35,926 bases of DNA from Ruminococcus champanellensis 18P13 = JCM 17042. GTDB lineage: Bacteria > Bacillota > Clostridia > Oscillospirales > Ruminococcaceae. Position numbers and translations under genes: made by a program. The stretch covers positions 2,336,475 to 2,372,400 of the forward strand of contig NC_021039.1 in the NCBI RefSeq assembly GCF_000210095.1, written 5' to 3'. Every line of letters begins with the position of its first letter. Position 1 is the stretch's first letter. Shown here in pieces: positions 1 through 8,007 of this stretch. Under the pieces are notes generated by a model. That model did no database searches. It worked only from the letters and a program-made list of their open reading frames with translations, and was not told where the DNA came from.

Positions 1-228
1 TGTGCTGAAGGCAGGAGCTGCTGTGGTCTGGCTGCCTTCAACGGATGTACTGGAAGCAGGAGCCGCTGTAGTCTGGCTGCCTTCAACAGATGTGCTGGAA
101 GCAGGAGCCGCTGTGGTCTGGCTACCTTCTTCAGTTGTGCCAGAGGTAGGAGCAGCTGTAGTCTGGCTGCCTTCTTCAGTTGTGCCGGAAGTGGGAGCTG
201 CTGTAGTCTGGCTGCTTTCCTCAGTTGT
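1..228 (-). repeat. 45-bp tandem repeat, about five copies, in coding sequence
   Basis: The plus-strand pentamer gtctg recurs at 26, 71, 116, 161 and 206, an exact 45-bp period. Each unit encodes 15 residues of the type GSQTTAAPASSTSVE. The two copies nearest the window start are nearly identical (ASSTSVE); the inner copies read TSGTTEE. This gradient suggests recent duplication towards the C-terminus. The array continues past the window edge, so the copy number is unknown. Confidence 0.93.
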
Positions 229-1608
229 GGAGGATACAATCGGCTCAGTAGAGGTTTCGGTTGTTTCCGTGCTGGTCTCTGTTACAGAGGTGGTAGTGGT
301 CTCAGTGGTTGTTTCCACGGTCTTCGCCTTGGTAACAATCTCTCTTGTGATGTTCAGCGCACCGCCTGCTGCTGCACCGGATACCAGATCCATATTCAGC
401 TCTACATGCTTTACAGAGCTTACAACTTCCAGACCCTGTGCATCGTAGTAAGCGATCAGCTCGTCCATCTGATCCTCAGGCATATCAGCCTTCATGGTAG
501 CGTTGCCGCCGCCGATTACAACGTTTACGTTGGTCAGAGTACCAAAGTAGCTCATCAGATCACCGTAGCCGATGCTATATACAGCGCCGTACTTTGCCAG
601 GAAGGTGTTTGCATTGCTTGCTGCGTTTGCATAACGAGCTGCCCATGTGCTGCTTGCAGCCAGAACATCCAGGCTCTTGAGTGCCTGCGGATAATACTTG
701 CTGTCGCCGTACAGAGCGTACAGACCGTCCAGAGCATCGTTTACATCAGAACCGTTTCTGGTGGTGCTCATGCCCTTGATCCAGTTGTACTTGTTGGCTA
801 CTTCCTGCTTGTAGCCGTCAATGGTCTTCTCGCCGTTTGCCAGCTTGGTCTCCAGAACTTCCTTCAGTTCAGCCGGAGTCTGGTCGGTAATTGCGTTCTT
901 TACGATTGCAGCAGCTTCATCATACTTGCTGTCGATGTAATCGTACAGATCCTTACCAGTGCCATCGCCGAACAGGGTGTAGCTTGTACCGTTTTCATCA
1001 GTGAACAGATATGTAGCACTGATCTTGTTGTCATCGTTTAGATCGGACAGATCCAGGTTCACGGTAACAGAACCCTTTACACTGAATCCGCTGAAATCCA
1101 GAGCAGTCATGTTGGAAGCTGCGCCTGCGCCCAGAGTCTTTTCAACCTGCTTTGCCAGCCGTGCGTTTGCCTCATCAGCAATCAGTGCACCGCTTTCAGC
1201 CAGCTCGAAGTTTACTTCGTAGGTATCTGTTGCAGTTCTTGTGAGTACGCCGGTCTGAATGTTGCCTGCAATGGCAATTGCCAGCTCGTCGTATGCACCA
1301 TTTCTGAAGAAACCGGTGTAGCCGTTCAGCAGGTTCTTTGCAACGGATGCATCCACCTCTGCGGTGCCGCCAATTTCCGGTGCATTCTGCTTGAACAGGG
1401 TGTTAAAGTTCAGACCCCATTCAGACTTCTGCTCAGGATTATCCTCAACATTAGGATCAATGTCTGTGAAGCTCTTGATGGTGACATTGGTATCTGCAGC
1501 GTTTGCTGTCAGAGTTGTCACTGCCGGAGCTGCAAACACACCCTGTGTGAGAACCAGGCAGGTGCTGAGCACGGACGCCATACTTCTCTTGAAGAATGTC
1601 TTTTTCAT
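1..1608 (-). CDS. Secreted surface protein with Thr/Ser/Pro repeat tail (C-terminus cut by window)
   Basis: The reading frame opens at an ATG at 1608 and stays open for 536 codons to the window edge, so the C-terminus is missing. GAGAGG lies about 7 nt before the ATG. The start MKKTFFKRSMASV followed by a hydrophobic stretch and AxA-type sites near residues 27-37 looks like a signal peptide, so the protein is probably exported. Residues about 40-420 form a globular part with many Asp, Asn and Ala residues that I do not recognise. After about residue 430 comes a Thr/Glu/Ser-rich stretch and then five 15-residue repeats built on GSQTTAAP. Such tails are typical spacers between an exported domain and a wall anchor or dockerin, but the anchor would lie outside the window. 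The gene has its own promoter (1746-1774). Function unknown; secretion is likely. Confidence 0.85.
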   Translation of the reverse strand, partial: MKKTFFKRSMASVLSTCLVLTQGVFAAPAVTTLTANAADTNVTIKSFTDIDPNVEDNPEQKSEWGLNFNTLFKQNAPEIGGTAEVDASVAKNLLNGYTGFFRNGAYDELAIAIAGNIQTGVLTRTATDTYEVNFELAESGALIADEANARLAKQVEKTLGAGAASNMTALDFSGFSVKGSVTVNLDLSDLNDDNKISATYLFTDENGTSYTLFGDGTGKDLYDYIDSKYDEAAAIVKNAITDQTPAELKEVLETKLANGEKTIDGYKQEVANKYNWIKGMSTTRNGSDVNDALDGLYALYGDSKYYPQALKSLDVLAASSTWAARYANAASNANTFLAKYGAVYSIGYGDLMSYFGTLTNVNVVIGGGNATMKADMPEDQMDELIAYYDAQGLEVVSSVKHVELNMDLVSGAAAGGALNITREIVTKAKTVETTTETTTTSVTETSTETTETSTEPIVSSTTEESSQTTAAPTSGTTEEGSQTTAAPTSGTTEEGSQTTAAPASSTSVEGSQTTAAPASSTSVEGSQTTAAPAFST

Positions 1609-1630
1609 TTGTTTACCTCTCTCCCATTAT

Positions 1631-1702
1631 TCAATGTTTTCCACTGTTCCATGCATGTCCTGCACAGCACAGTGTGCCCGCATTCCCGCTGCCGTTTGAC
1701 AT
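1631..1702 (-). other. Possible 23-codon leader ORF before the secreted-protein gene
   Basis: An ATG at 1702 opens a 23-codon frame (start MSNGSGNAG) that stops at 1631, 22 nt before the main ATG, inside the roughly 130-nt 5' untranslated region. It is preceded by AGGTGG at short spacing, which is a weak ribosome binding site. It may be chance; nothing else supports translation. Confidence 0.2.
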
Positions 1703-1745
1703 ACTCCACCTATTCTCGCAGCATACAGGAACGCTTTATAAGACG

Positions 1746-1774
1746 ATTCTATCATAAAAATGCCGTCAAGTCAA
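1746..1774 (-). promoter_or_regulatory. Sigma-A promoter of the secreted-protein gene
   Basis: On the minus strand TTGACT (1774-1769) and TAGAAT (1751-1746) are separated by 17 bp. Transcription would start near 1739, leaving about 130 nt of leader. The rest of the 1609-1909 gap holds AT-rich sequence and no strong terminator; a 4-bp AGAC/GTCT stem with a T-run near 1862-1875 is the only candidate for ending the upstream gene. Confidence 0.75.
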
Positions 1775-1909
1775 TATGAATTCCGGTTTTTTTTTAAGAA
1801 TACATCATAATTTTTTGCCTGATAAAACGCCGCATTTCACCATTTTCTCTGCATGGCGAAAAAGACGGGGTCTACAGTGCTAAAATTTGTATACTTTTCA
1901 CACATTCCC

Positions 1910-3118
1910 TCAGAGCGTAACTCCGTTCAACTTCAGCAGCTCACGGGCGCTCTCCAGAGAATCTACGCCAGTGGCATTTTTAATAGGCGCAAACTCCTTG
2001 TTCCGCTTTACCTCATAGGACAGACAGCTGTTCTGCATATGCACCATATCCAACACCAGCGTCTCGAACTTGTAGCCATTGGGTGTTTCCGGCTCCACCA
2101 ACTGCCCCTGTTCATTCATATAAGGGATCTTTTTCTTGACCAGGTGCACCGGCATCTGCTGATCCATGATCTTTTGCAGCTTATCCACCCGGAACAGATA
2201 GTTGAGGATCACACCATAATTATAGGACAGCCTGCCGCCGGGTTCCCGGAGCGTGCGCATTTCCTCCGTCATTTCATAGTACTCTACAATAGAAGGCTTG
2301 CCGTCCTCCAGGCACAGCACGCCCACCCGTTCGTCCGGATCCGCCTTGGCAACCACCTTGGCGCCCGCCTCACAGCCGGATGCAATGGTCGCACCGATAA
2401 AGCATGGGTCTGCAATCTGCTGCAGAACGTTATCCACTGCAAACACATTCAGCCATTCCACGCCCCGTTCCTTCAGATCCTTGAGCAGCCCTGCCCGAAC
2501 CATGGAACTAAACCAGCCGCCGTTACCGTTGGGGGAGCTGCACACTGCCCCGGGCGCTTCCAGCATCATCCTACCGTCAAAATCCGTGCAGGGTGCCATT
2601 TCCTGCACAAAAAAGCGAACCTGTCCCGGATCATAGCCAAAATACTTGTGCGCTTCAAAGAAAGCAATAGTATCCGTATTGTTCTTCTCACTGGTCATCA
2701 CATACAGCGGCACCCAGGAGCCGCAGCGCTTGACCACCTGCAACAGATTCTGTACCAGACATTCAAACAGATACAGCTTCCGGGTCACCCCTACATTCAG
2801 CGTACCCTTTGGCCCATCCAGCCCCAGCCGGGTGCCCTGGCCCCCTGCCAGCAGCACGGCGCCGATCTTGCCGTTCTGCAGTGCGTTCAGCCCCTGCACC
2901 ATATAGAACTTTTCCTTACTGCGGATCTCATCAATGGTCAATGCGCCCAGCGGCATGAATGTGCCTCGTTCTTCTTTTGCCTGATGCTTCAGCCCTGCCA
3001 GAACAGACAAATCCATACGGGAAAGCTGCTCCTTCAGCTTCTCCTTCTGTGTGCCGTCCAGTGTCTCATAATAAGAAAGGATGTGTTCCTGTCCGTATCG
3101 TCTGAGTGTATCTACCAT
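1910..3118 (-). CDS. Eukaryotic-type UDP-sugar (UDP-GlcNAc/GalNAc-like) pyrophosphorylase
   Basis: The 402-residue protein belongs to the UDPGP family, which joins UTP and a sugar 1-phosphate to give a UDP-sugar and pyrophosphate in the cytosol. The nucleotide-binding signature LLAGGQGTRLG is at residues 89-98, followed by GPKGTLNVG; SPNGNGG near 195-201 and EFAPIKN near 375-381 match the uridine- and sugar-binding loops of UAP1/AGX-type enzymes. It is not related to the bacterial GalU fold variant normally found. The gene stands alone with its own promoter at 3173-3201 and lies downstream of the ispH/rpsA terminator. The sugar used (Glc, Gal, GlcNAc or GalNAc 1-phosphate) cannot be told from sequence. 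The family call is firm, the substrate open. Confidence 0.9.
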   Translation of the reverse strand: MVDTLRRYGQEHILSYYETLDGTQKEKLKEQLSRMDLSVLAGLKHQAKEERGTFMPLGALTIDEIRSKEKFYMVQGLNALQNGKIGAVLLAGGQGTRLGLDGPKGTLNVGVTRKLYLFECLVQNLLQVVKRCGSWVPLYVMTSEKNNTDTIAFFEAHKYFGYDPGQVRFFVQEMAPCTDFDGRMMLEAPGAVCSSPNGNGGWFSSMVRAGLLKDLKERGVEWLNVFAVDNVLQQIADPCFIGATIASGCEAGAKVVAKADPDERVGVLCLEDGKPSIVEYYEMTEEMRTLREPGGRLSYNYGVILNYLFRVDKLQKIMDQQMPVHLVKKKIPYMNEQGQLVEPETPNGYKFETLVLDMVHMQNSCLSYEVKRNKEFAPIKNATGVDSLESARELLKLNGVTL

Positions 3119-3172
3119 ACATGTATGCCCCCTCGTTTTTGATTACCGCTCTCTCTGTGCGGCATTGCCTAT

Positions 3173-3201
3173 ATTATAACAGGTATGTAGAGAAAAAACA
3201 A
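3173..3201 (-). promoter_or_regulatory. Promoter of the UDP-sugar pyrophosphorylase gene
   Basis: Minus-strand TTGTTT (3201-3196) and TATAAT (3178-3173) with 17-bp spacing; TG one base before the -10 makes it an extended -10 promoter. The start codon follows at 3118, leaving about 50 nt of leader ending in GAGGGGG. Confidence 0.75.
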
Positions 3202-3212
3202 GCGATTTATAC

Positions 3213-3240
3213 AAAAAACCGCCGGACATTCGCCCGGCGG
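3213..3240 (-). terminator. Intrinsic terminator after ispH/rpsA
   Basis: Arms 3234-3240 and 3219-3225 form a perfect 7-bp stem (CCGCCGG/CCGGCGG) with an 8-nt loop, followed on the minus strand by six T. It lies 23 nt after the stop codon of the S1 fusion gene and closes the long minus-strand operon. Confidence 0.9.
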
Positions 3241-3262
3241 CTCTGCAATTTACTTGTTTGGA

Positions 3263-5248
3263 TTATTCAGCGTCCTCAGAAGAGTATGCAACCTCGTCAG
3301 CTTCATCAGCCTTGGCTGCGTCAGCGTCCTCCAGCAGTGCCCGCATGGAAATGCTGATACGCTTCTTTTCCGGATCGATCTCTACGATCTTGACCTGAAC
3401 CTGCTGACCAACGGAAAGGATGTCCTTTACGTTGTCAACACGCTGGTTTGCGATCTGGGAAATGTGGATCAGACCGTCCACCCCGTCCATGATCTGTGCA
3501 AATGCACCGAACTGGGTGATGGAAACAACCGTCGCATCTACCACGTCGCCAACGTGATACTTTGCCAGGAACTGCTCCCAGGGATTGTCTTCCTTCTTCT
3601 TGTAGCCCAGGGAAATGCGGTTTGCTTCCGGATCCAGAGCCTTGATGTAAACCTCCAGCATGTCGCCTACCTTGACAACCTCGCTGGGGTGCTTGATGCG
3701 CTTCCAGCTCAGCTCAGAAATGTGAACCATGCCGTCAATGCCGCCCAGGTCAACAAATGCACCGTAGCTTGTCAGAGACTTCACTTCGCCAGTGAATACC
3801 TGGCCAACCTCTGCGGTCTCCCAGAACTTTGCTCTTGCAGCATCCTTCTGTGCCTTTGCAACAGCCTTGATGGAGCCCACTGCACGGCGGCGCTGCTCAT
3901 TGACCTCAATGATCTTCAGCTCAACCGGCTTGTTCTTCAGAACGGACAGGTCAGCATCTCTGCCCAGACCGGACTGGGATGCGGGAACGAATACCCGGAC
4001 GCCATCGCAGGAAACAATCAGACCGCCCTTCACAGCGTTCTGTACGATGCCCTTGAGGATGGTGCCCTCTTCCTTTGCCTTTGCAATGTTCTCAAAGCCT
4101 ACCAGCTCGTCAACACGGCGCTTGGACAGCAGAACATAGCCCTCGGGGTCATTGATCTTGGTCACGATCAGATCCAGCTCATCACCGGGCTGTACCAGGT
4201 CAGCCGGCTTCTTACTGGGATCGTCAGTCAGTTCATCCAGGGGAACATAGCCGGTGTGCTTGGTGCCCACGTCTACGATCGCCTCGTTGTTGTTTACAGA
4301 AACAACGTAGCCCTTAACTCTCTCTCCTGTATGTATTTTTTTGAAGGACTGCTCCAGAGCCGCTTCGAAATCAATGTCCTCATCCAGATTATTTTTCGCA
4401 ATGTCAGTCATGGTTGTTTGTACCTCCTTAATGATATAAGCCGGGGTGGATGCTCCGGCCGTGATGCCGATCCGTTCGGCACCGGAAAAATCGAGCGCAA
4501 ACAGCTCGCCTGCGTTTTCAATATGGTACGCCTTGCAGTTCCGGCGGCAGACATCGTAAAGCTTGACCGTGTTGGAACTGTTCCGTCCGCCTACCACTAC
4601 CATGACGTCAGTATCGGCGGAAAGCCGTGCCGCATCCGACTGCCGGCTTGCGGTGGCATTGCAGATCGTATCGAAAACCAGTATATCGGGATCGTCCTTT
4701 GGTAATTGTTTCAGACAGTCACCCCATAATAATATATTATACGTTGTTTGCGCGACAATTGCAAGCTTTTTTTTGAATTTCGGTGAATTTTTATCAATGT
4801 AACACTTCAGCTCGGTTTCGTCCTTAAAAACTGCACAGTTTTCGTCACAATGACCAACGATCCCCTGCACCTCCGGGTGGGATGCGTCCCCGGCAATCAG
4901 AATAAAGTATCCCTTTGCGGACTGCTCCGCCACGATTTTATGGATCCGGGCAACAAAGGGACAGGTAGCATCGATCAGGGGATTTCCCTTTTCGGCGATC
5001 TGCTCGTAGATCTTCCTGCCCACCCCGTGGGAGCGGATCACCACCCGCTCTCCCGGCTCCAGCTCCTCCACGGAGCTGACGATCCGGGCGCCCTTGGCGA
5101 TCATGTCGTTTACCACGTCCGCATTGTGAATGATGGGCCCCAGGGTTGCCACCCGTCCGCCCTTTTCCAACTCCGCATACACCAGCTTCACCGCCCGGTC
5201 CACCCCGAAGCAGAAGCCAGCGGTTTTGGCAACTGTGATCTGTACCAT
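3263..5248 (-). CDS. ispH: Fused IspH (HMBPP reductase) and ribosomal protein S1
   Basis: One 661-residue frame joins two proteins. Residues 1 to about 279 are IspH, the [4Fe-4S] enzyme that reduces HMBPP to IPP and DMAPP, the last step of the MEP isoprenoid pathway. The cluster cysteines are in GFCFGV (C13), DATCPF (about C94) and DTICNATASRQ (about C196); substrate histidines are in IIHN, RSHG and SHPEVQG. Residues about 300-640 carry four S1 RNA-binding domains (starting near GERVKGYV, GTILKGIV, GQVFTGEV and GDVVDATV), the last two with the typical GAFV and HISEL/HISQI motifs. The tail is acidic. This fusion is known in Clostridia. The start has AAGGAGG 5 nt upstream. A second strong ribosome binding site lies at the junction (4411-4430), so S1 may also be made alone. 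Last gene of the operon. Confidence 0.96.
   Translation of the reverse strand: MVQITVAKTAGFCFGVDRAVKLVYAELEKGGRVATLGPIIHNADVVNDMIAKGARIVSSVEELEPGERVVIRSHGVGRKIYEQIAEKGNPLIDATCPFVARIHKIVAEQSAKGYFILIAGDASHPEVQGIVGHCDENCAVFKDETELKCYIDKNSPKFKKKLAIVAQTTYNILLWGDCLKQLPKDDPDILVFDTICNATASRQSDAARLSADTDVMVVVGGRNSSNTVKLYDVCRRNCKAYHIENAGELFALDFSGAERIGITAGASTPAYIIKEVQTTMTDIAKNNLDEDIDFEAALEQSFKKIHTGERVKGYVVSVNNNEAIVDVGTKHTGYVPLDELTDDPSKKPADLVQPGDELDLIVTKINDPEGYVLLSKRRVDELVGFENIAKAKEEGTILKGIVQNAVKGGLIVSCDGVRVFVPASQSGLGRDADLSVLKNKPVELKIIEVNEQRRRAVGSIKAVAKAQKDAARAKFWETAEVGQVFTGEVKSLTSYGAFVDLGGIDGMVHISELSWKRIKHPSEVVKVGDMLEVYIKALDPEANRISLGYKKKEDNPWEQFLAKYHVGDVVDATVVSITQFGAFAQIMDGVDGLIHISQIANQRVDNVKDILSVGQQVQVKIVEIDPEKKRISISMRALLEDADAAKADEADEVAYSSEDAE
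4411..4430 (-). promoter_or_regulatory. In-frame ribosome binding site and ATG at the IspH-S1 junction
   Basis: Within the fusion, TAAGGAGGTA (4430-4421) precedes an in-frame ATG at 4411 by 10 nt. The ATG is codon 280, exactly where IspH ends and the linker to the first S1 domain begins. Translation from here would give a free 382-residue S1. The motif overlaps codons for IIKEVQTT, a usual IspH C-terminal sequence, so part of the match comes from protein conservation. Confidence 0.55.
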
Positions 5249-5257
5249 ACGTCCTCC

Positions 5258-5884
5258 TTATTCCTGCACCGGCTCTGCCGGGGGCAAGGGCGGCTCATCC
5301 ACCAGTCCCTTGATCTCCGTCATGATCCGGTTCTTCAGAGCCGCCAGCTCTCTGGGCTTGGGATCCTCCCCCAGTGCCAGCTCCGCCGCCTGAATGGGCT
5401 TGCCGAACCGAACGATGATCTGACTGCGGAAATGCAGCTTTCCGGTGAAGGTGATGCCCACCGGCACCACCGGCGCACCGGTCTGGGCAGCGATCAGCGC
5501 CACGCCGGTTTTGCCCCTGCCCACTCTGCCGTCCTTGGATCGGGTGCCCTCCGGAAAGATCATCAGCACTCTGCCGCTGCGCACATATTGCTCCGCCGTT
5601 TCGATCACGCCGTTGTCACCGGCACCCCGGGTCACCGGGAACGCCCCCAGCTTCCGGATCAGCCAGCCGAAAAATTTGTTCCGGAACAGCTCCTCCTTTG
5701 CCATGAACACACAGCGCTGTCCCCGCAAACGGGTAGCGAGCAGGGGCGGATCCGCATAGCTTCTGTGGTTGGACGCCAGCACAAAGCCCCCGGATGTGGG
5801 AATGTGCTCCCTGCCCTCCACCTGGATATGATAAAAGAGGAAATAGAGGAATCTGACCACCCAGTATCCGAAACAGTACAGCAT
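5258..5884 (-). CDS. plsC: 1-acyl-sn-glycerol-3-phosphate acyltransferase (PlsC family)
   Basis: The enzyme transfers an acyl group to lysophosphatidic acid to make phosphatidic acid at the cytoplasmic membrane. The 208-residue protein has the catalytic NHxxxxD motif (NHRSYAD, H40 and D45) and the glycerol phosphate-binding FPEGTRS motif (residues 110-116). The N-terminal 20 residues are hydrophobic and aromatic and could sit on the membrane. An upstream extension (MPGKAGTV) is open, but the ATG at 5884 is preferred because it overlaps the cmk stop codon as TAATG, the usual sign of translational coupling. It ends 9 nt before ispH/rpsA. The order cmk-plsC-ispH is common in Clostridia. Confidence 0.93.
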   Translation of the reverse strand: MLYCFGYWVVRFLYFLFYHIQVEGREHIPTSGGFVLASNHRSYADPPLLATRLRGQRCVFMAKEELFRNKFFGWLIRKLGAFPVTRGAGDNGVIETAEQYVRSGRVLMIFPEGTRSKDGRVGRGKTGVALIAAQTGAPVVPVGITFTGKLHFRSQIIVRFGKPIQAAELALGEDPKPRELAALKNRIMTEIKGLVDEPPLPPAEPVQE

Positions 5885-6549
5885 TACAGTCCCAGCCTTT
5901 CCCGGCACAGACCTAGCAGATGGTCGATCACCTGCTGCTGATCCATCTGGGTGGTGTCCACCAGCACCGCATCCTCCGCCTGCCGCAGGGGGGATACTGC
6001 CCGGTTCCGGTCAGCCTCATCCCGCTTGATGATATCCTGCAAAATCTCATCCATAGGGGGGCAATCCGGCTTTGCGGACAGCTCCAGATACCGGCGGCGG
6101 GCACGCTCCTCCGGGGAGGCGGTCAGAAAGATCTTCAGATCCGCATGGGGCAGCACCACCGTACCAATGTCCCGGCCGTCCATAATCACGTTGTTCTGTT
6201 TGGCAAGCTCCAGCTGTAAATCAAACAGATACTGCCGGACTGCCGGAATGGCGGAAACCACCGATGCAGCCATGGAAATCTCCGGTGTACGGATCAGTCC
6301 GGACACATCCTCTCCGCACAGGATCACATGCTGGGTGCCTTCGGAAAAGCACAGGGAGATCTCCGCTGTTTGCAGGGCTGCGGTAATCTGCTCCGGGGTC
6401 TCCGCCCCTTTCCGCTTTGCATGCAGCGCCACCGTCCGGTACAATGCCCCGGTGTCCACATAAATAAAGCCAAGTGCTGCTGCCACCGCCCGGGCGATGG
6501 TGCTTTTTCCGGCGCCTGCCGGGCCATCGATTGCAATATTGATACTCAT
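5884..6549 (-). CDS. cmk: Cytidylate kinase
   Basis: Phosphorylates CMP and dCMP with ATP in pyrimidine nucleotide recycling. The 221-residue protein begins with a P-loop GPAGAGKST (residues 9-17), has the DTGALYR motif typical of CMP kinase near residue 32, and DGRDIGT near residue 130. Length fits the bacterial family. The start has AAGGA 8 nt upstream. The stop overlaps the plsC start codon and the gene follows baiN after 18 nt, so it is part of the operon. Confidence 0.96.
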   Translation of the reverse strand: MSINIAIDGPAGAGKSTIARAVAAALGFIYVDTGALYRTVALHAKRKGAETPEQITAALQTAEISLCFSEGTQHVILCGEDVSGLIRTPEISMAASVVSAIPAVRQYLFDLQLELAKQNNVIMDGRDIGTVVLPHADLKIFLTASPEERARRRYLELSAKPDCPPMDEILQDIIKRDEADRNRAVSPLRQAEDAVLVDTTQMDQQQVIDHLLGLCRERLGL

Positions 6550-6567
6550 ATCCGTTCCTTCCCTGCC

Positions 6568-7797
6568 TTATATGCTGCATCCGGCTGCATAACCGGTGGC
6601 AAAGGCAATCTGTAAATTAAATCCTCCTGTGTAGGCATCCACGTCCAGCAGCTCTCCGGCAAAAAACAATCCCGGCAGCAGCTTGGATTCCATGGTTTTG
6701 GGGCTGACCTCCTTGACGGATACGCCCCCCCGTGTGATGATGGCTTCGCTGATGGAACGGAAGCCCTGCACCGTCAGAGGAAATGCCTTGAGAAATGCGC
6801 CGAACGCCAGCCGCTGTGCCTTGGTGATCTGATTCACCCGGATGTTCCCGTCCATACCGGACAGCTGAATCGCAGCCGGGATCATGCCCTTCGGCAGCAG
6901 CTTTGACAGGGCGTTGAACAGGGTTCTGTTCTGGAACAGCTGAAAATCCCGCTGAAGCCGCAGATCCATCTGCTCCGGGGTCAGCCCCGGCTTTAAGTCA
7001 ATGCTCAATGTGTACCGATCCGGCTCGATTTGGGGAATGTGGCAGCTGGCACTGAGCACCAGAGGACCGGATACCCCAAAATGGGTGAACAGCATCTCCC
7101 CAAGCTCCTGGAACAGGCATTTTCCCCCATCATACAGGGAGAGAGTCACATTCCGCAGGGACAGTCCCATCATATCCCGACACTGCTTCTCCCGGATCAC
7201 CAGGGGAACCAGGGAAGGCTCCGGCGGCACAATGGTATGCCCTGCCCGGCGGGCAATGTCATACCCGTCCCCGGTGGAGCCGGTGGCAGGATAGGACATG
7301 CCCCCGGTGGCAAGCAGTACGGATTCCGCTTCATATGCCGTTCCATCCACCAGCAGTCCCCGGCAGCAGCCGTCCTCCAGGAGCAGATCCGTCACCTGCC
7401 CCGGAATCACCTGTACCCCCAGTCGGCGGCATTCCTGCCGCAAAGCGGAGACGATCTCTCCGGCGCTGTCGCTGACCGGAAATACCCGGTTGCCCCGCTC
7501 GGTTTTCAGCCGCACCCCCAGGGCTTCAAAAAATCCCATCACATCCGCCGGACTGCATGCGGAAAAGGCACTGTATAAAAACCTGCCGTTCCGGGGGATA
7601 TTGGCGAGCAGGGTGTCCCGGTCACAGTTGTTGGTCACGTTGCAGCGTCCCTTCCCGGTGATCCGCAGCTTTTTTCCCAGCTCCCCCTTGGGGTTATGCT
7701 CCACAATTCCCACACGCCGACCCCGGCGGGCAGCAGTGATCGCCGCATAGCAGCCTGCTGCGCCCCCTCCGGCAATCAGACAATCCAATGTACTCAT
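6568..7797 (-). CDS. FAD-dependent oxidoreductase, BaiN/HI0933 (aminoacetone oxidase-like) family
   Basis: A flavoprotein of about 409 residues with an N-terminal Rossmann FAD site GGGAAGCYAA (from residue 10), GKGRCNVTN near residue 50, the GGMSYPATGSTGDGY segment, and the C-terminal GLFFAGELLDVDAYTGGFNLQ motif, all typical of this family. Members are annotated as aminoacetone oxidase-like or as BaiN of bile acid metabolism, but the physiological substrate of most is unknown and the bile acid role should not be carried over on similarity alone. The frame opens further upstream, but the ATG at 7797 overlaps the DUF3006 stop codon (ATGA) and directly precedes the FAD motif, so it is the likely start. 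Confidence 0.9.
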   Translation of the reverse strand: MSTLDCLIAGGGAAGCYAAITAARRGRRVGIVEHNPKGELGKKLRITGKGRCNVTNNCDRDTLLANIPRNGRFLYSAFSACSPADVMGFFEALGVRLKTERGNRVFPVSDSAGEIVSALRQECRRLGVQVIPGQVTDLLLEDGCCRGLLVDGTAYEAESVLLATGGMSYPATGSTGDGYDIARRAGHTIVPPEPSLVPLVIREKQCRDMMGLSLRNVTLSLYDGGKCLFQELGEMLFTHFGVSGPLVLSASCHIPQIEPDRYTLSIDLKPGLTPEQMDLRLQRDFQLFQNRTLFNALSKLLPKGMIPAAIQLSGMDGNIRVNQITKAQRLAFGAFLKAFPLTVQGFRSISEAIITRGGVSVKEVSPKTMESKLLPGLFFAGELLDVDAYTGGFNLQIAFATGYAAGCSI

Positions 7798-8006
7798 GGC
7801 TTGCTCCTCAGCCGCCGATATCTCTCGGCGATCTTCTCCCGGCGGCGGCTGGTTTCCGCTGCGTCCACACAAATGCCCGACCCGGTCTGCACCAGCACGT
7901 CTCCTTCCTTTACATCCGGAGGCAGCTGCTGCCGGGGCAGCTCCAGTCTGCCCTCCTCCGTTTCAATGACGGCAATGCCGCCCTCTATCCGATCCAGTAT
8001 CCACAT
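7794..8006 (-). CDS. DUF3006 family small protein
   Basis: A 70-residue protein starting MWILDRIEGGIAVIE, with a short beta-rich body (LELPRQQLPPDVKEGDVLV) and a basic tail (SRRREKIAERYRRLRSKP). This matches DUF3006, whose genes very often follow a ComEC-like metallo-beta-lactamase hydrolase in Firmicutes, as here. The ATG at 8006 is one base after the stop of the hydrolase gene, and its own stop overlaps the baiN start by 4 nt, so translation is likely coupled on both sides. No biochemical role is known to me; the pairing suggests it works with the hydrolase. Confidence 0.85.
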   Translation of the reverse strand: MWILDRIEGGIAVIETEEGRLELPRQQLPPDVKEGDVLVQTGSGICVDAAETSRRREKIAERYRRLRSKP

Positions 8007-8007
8007 G

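Noticed and set aside
1775-1909. Terminator after the UDP-sugar pyrophosphorylase
   Set aside because: Only a 4-bp AGAC/GTCT stem with a 3-nt loop precedes a T-run; it is too short to call.
1853-3142. Plus-strand 429-codon open frame opposite the pyrophosphorylase
   Set aside because: It mirrors the real minus-strand gene, which has family motifs, a promoter and a ribosome binding site. The plus frame is rich in His, Leu and Gln and has no recognisable domain.
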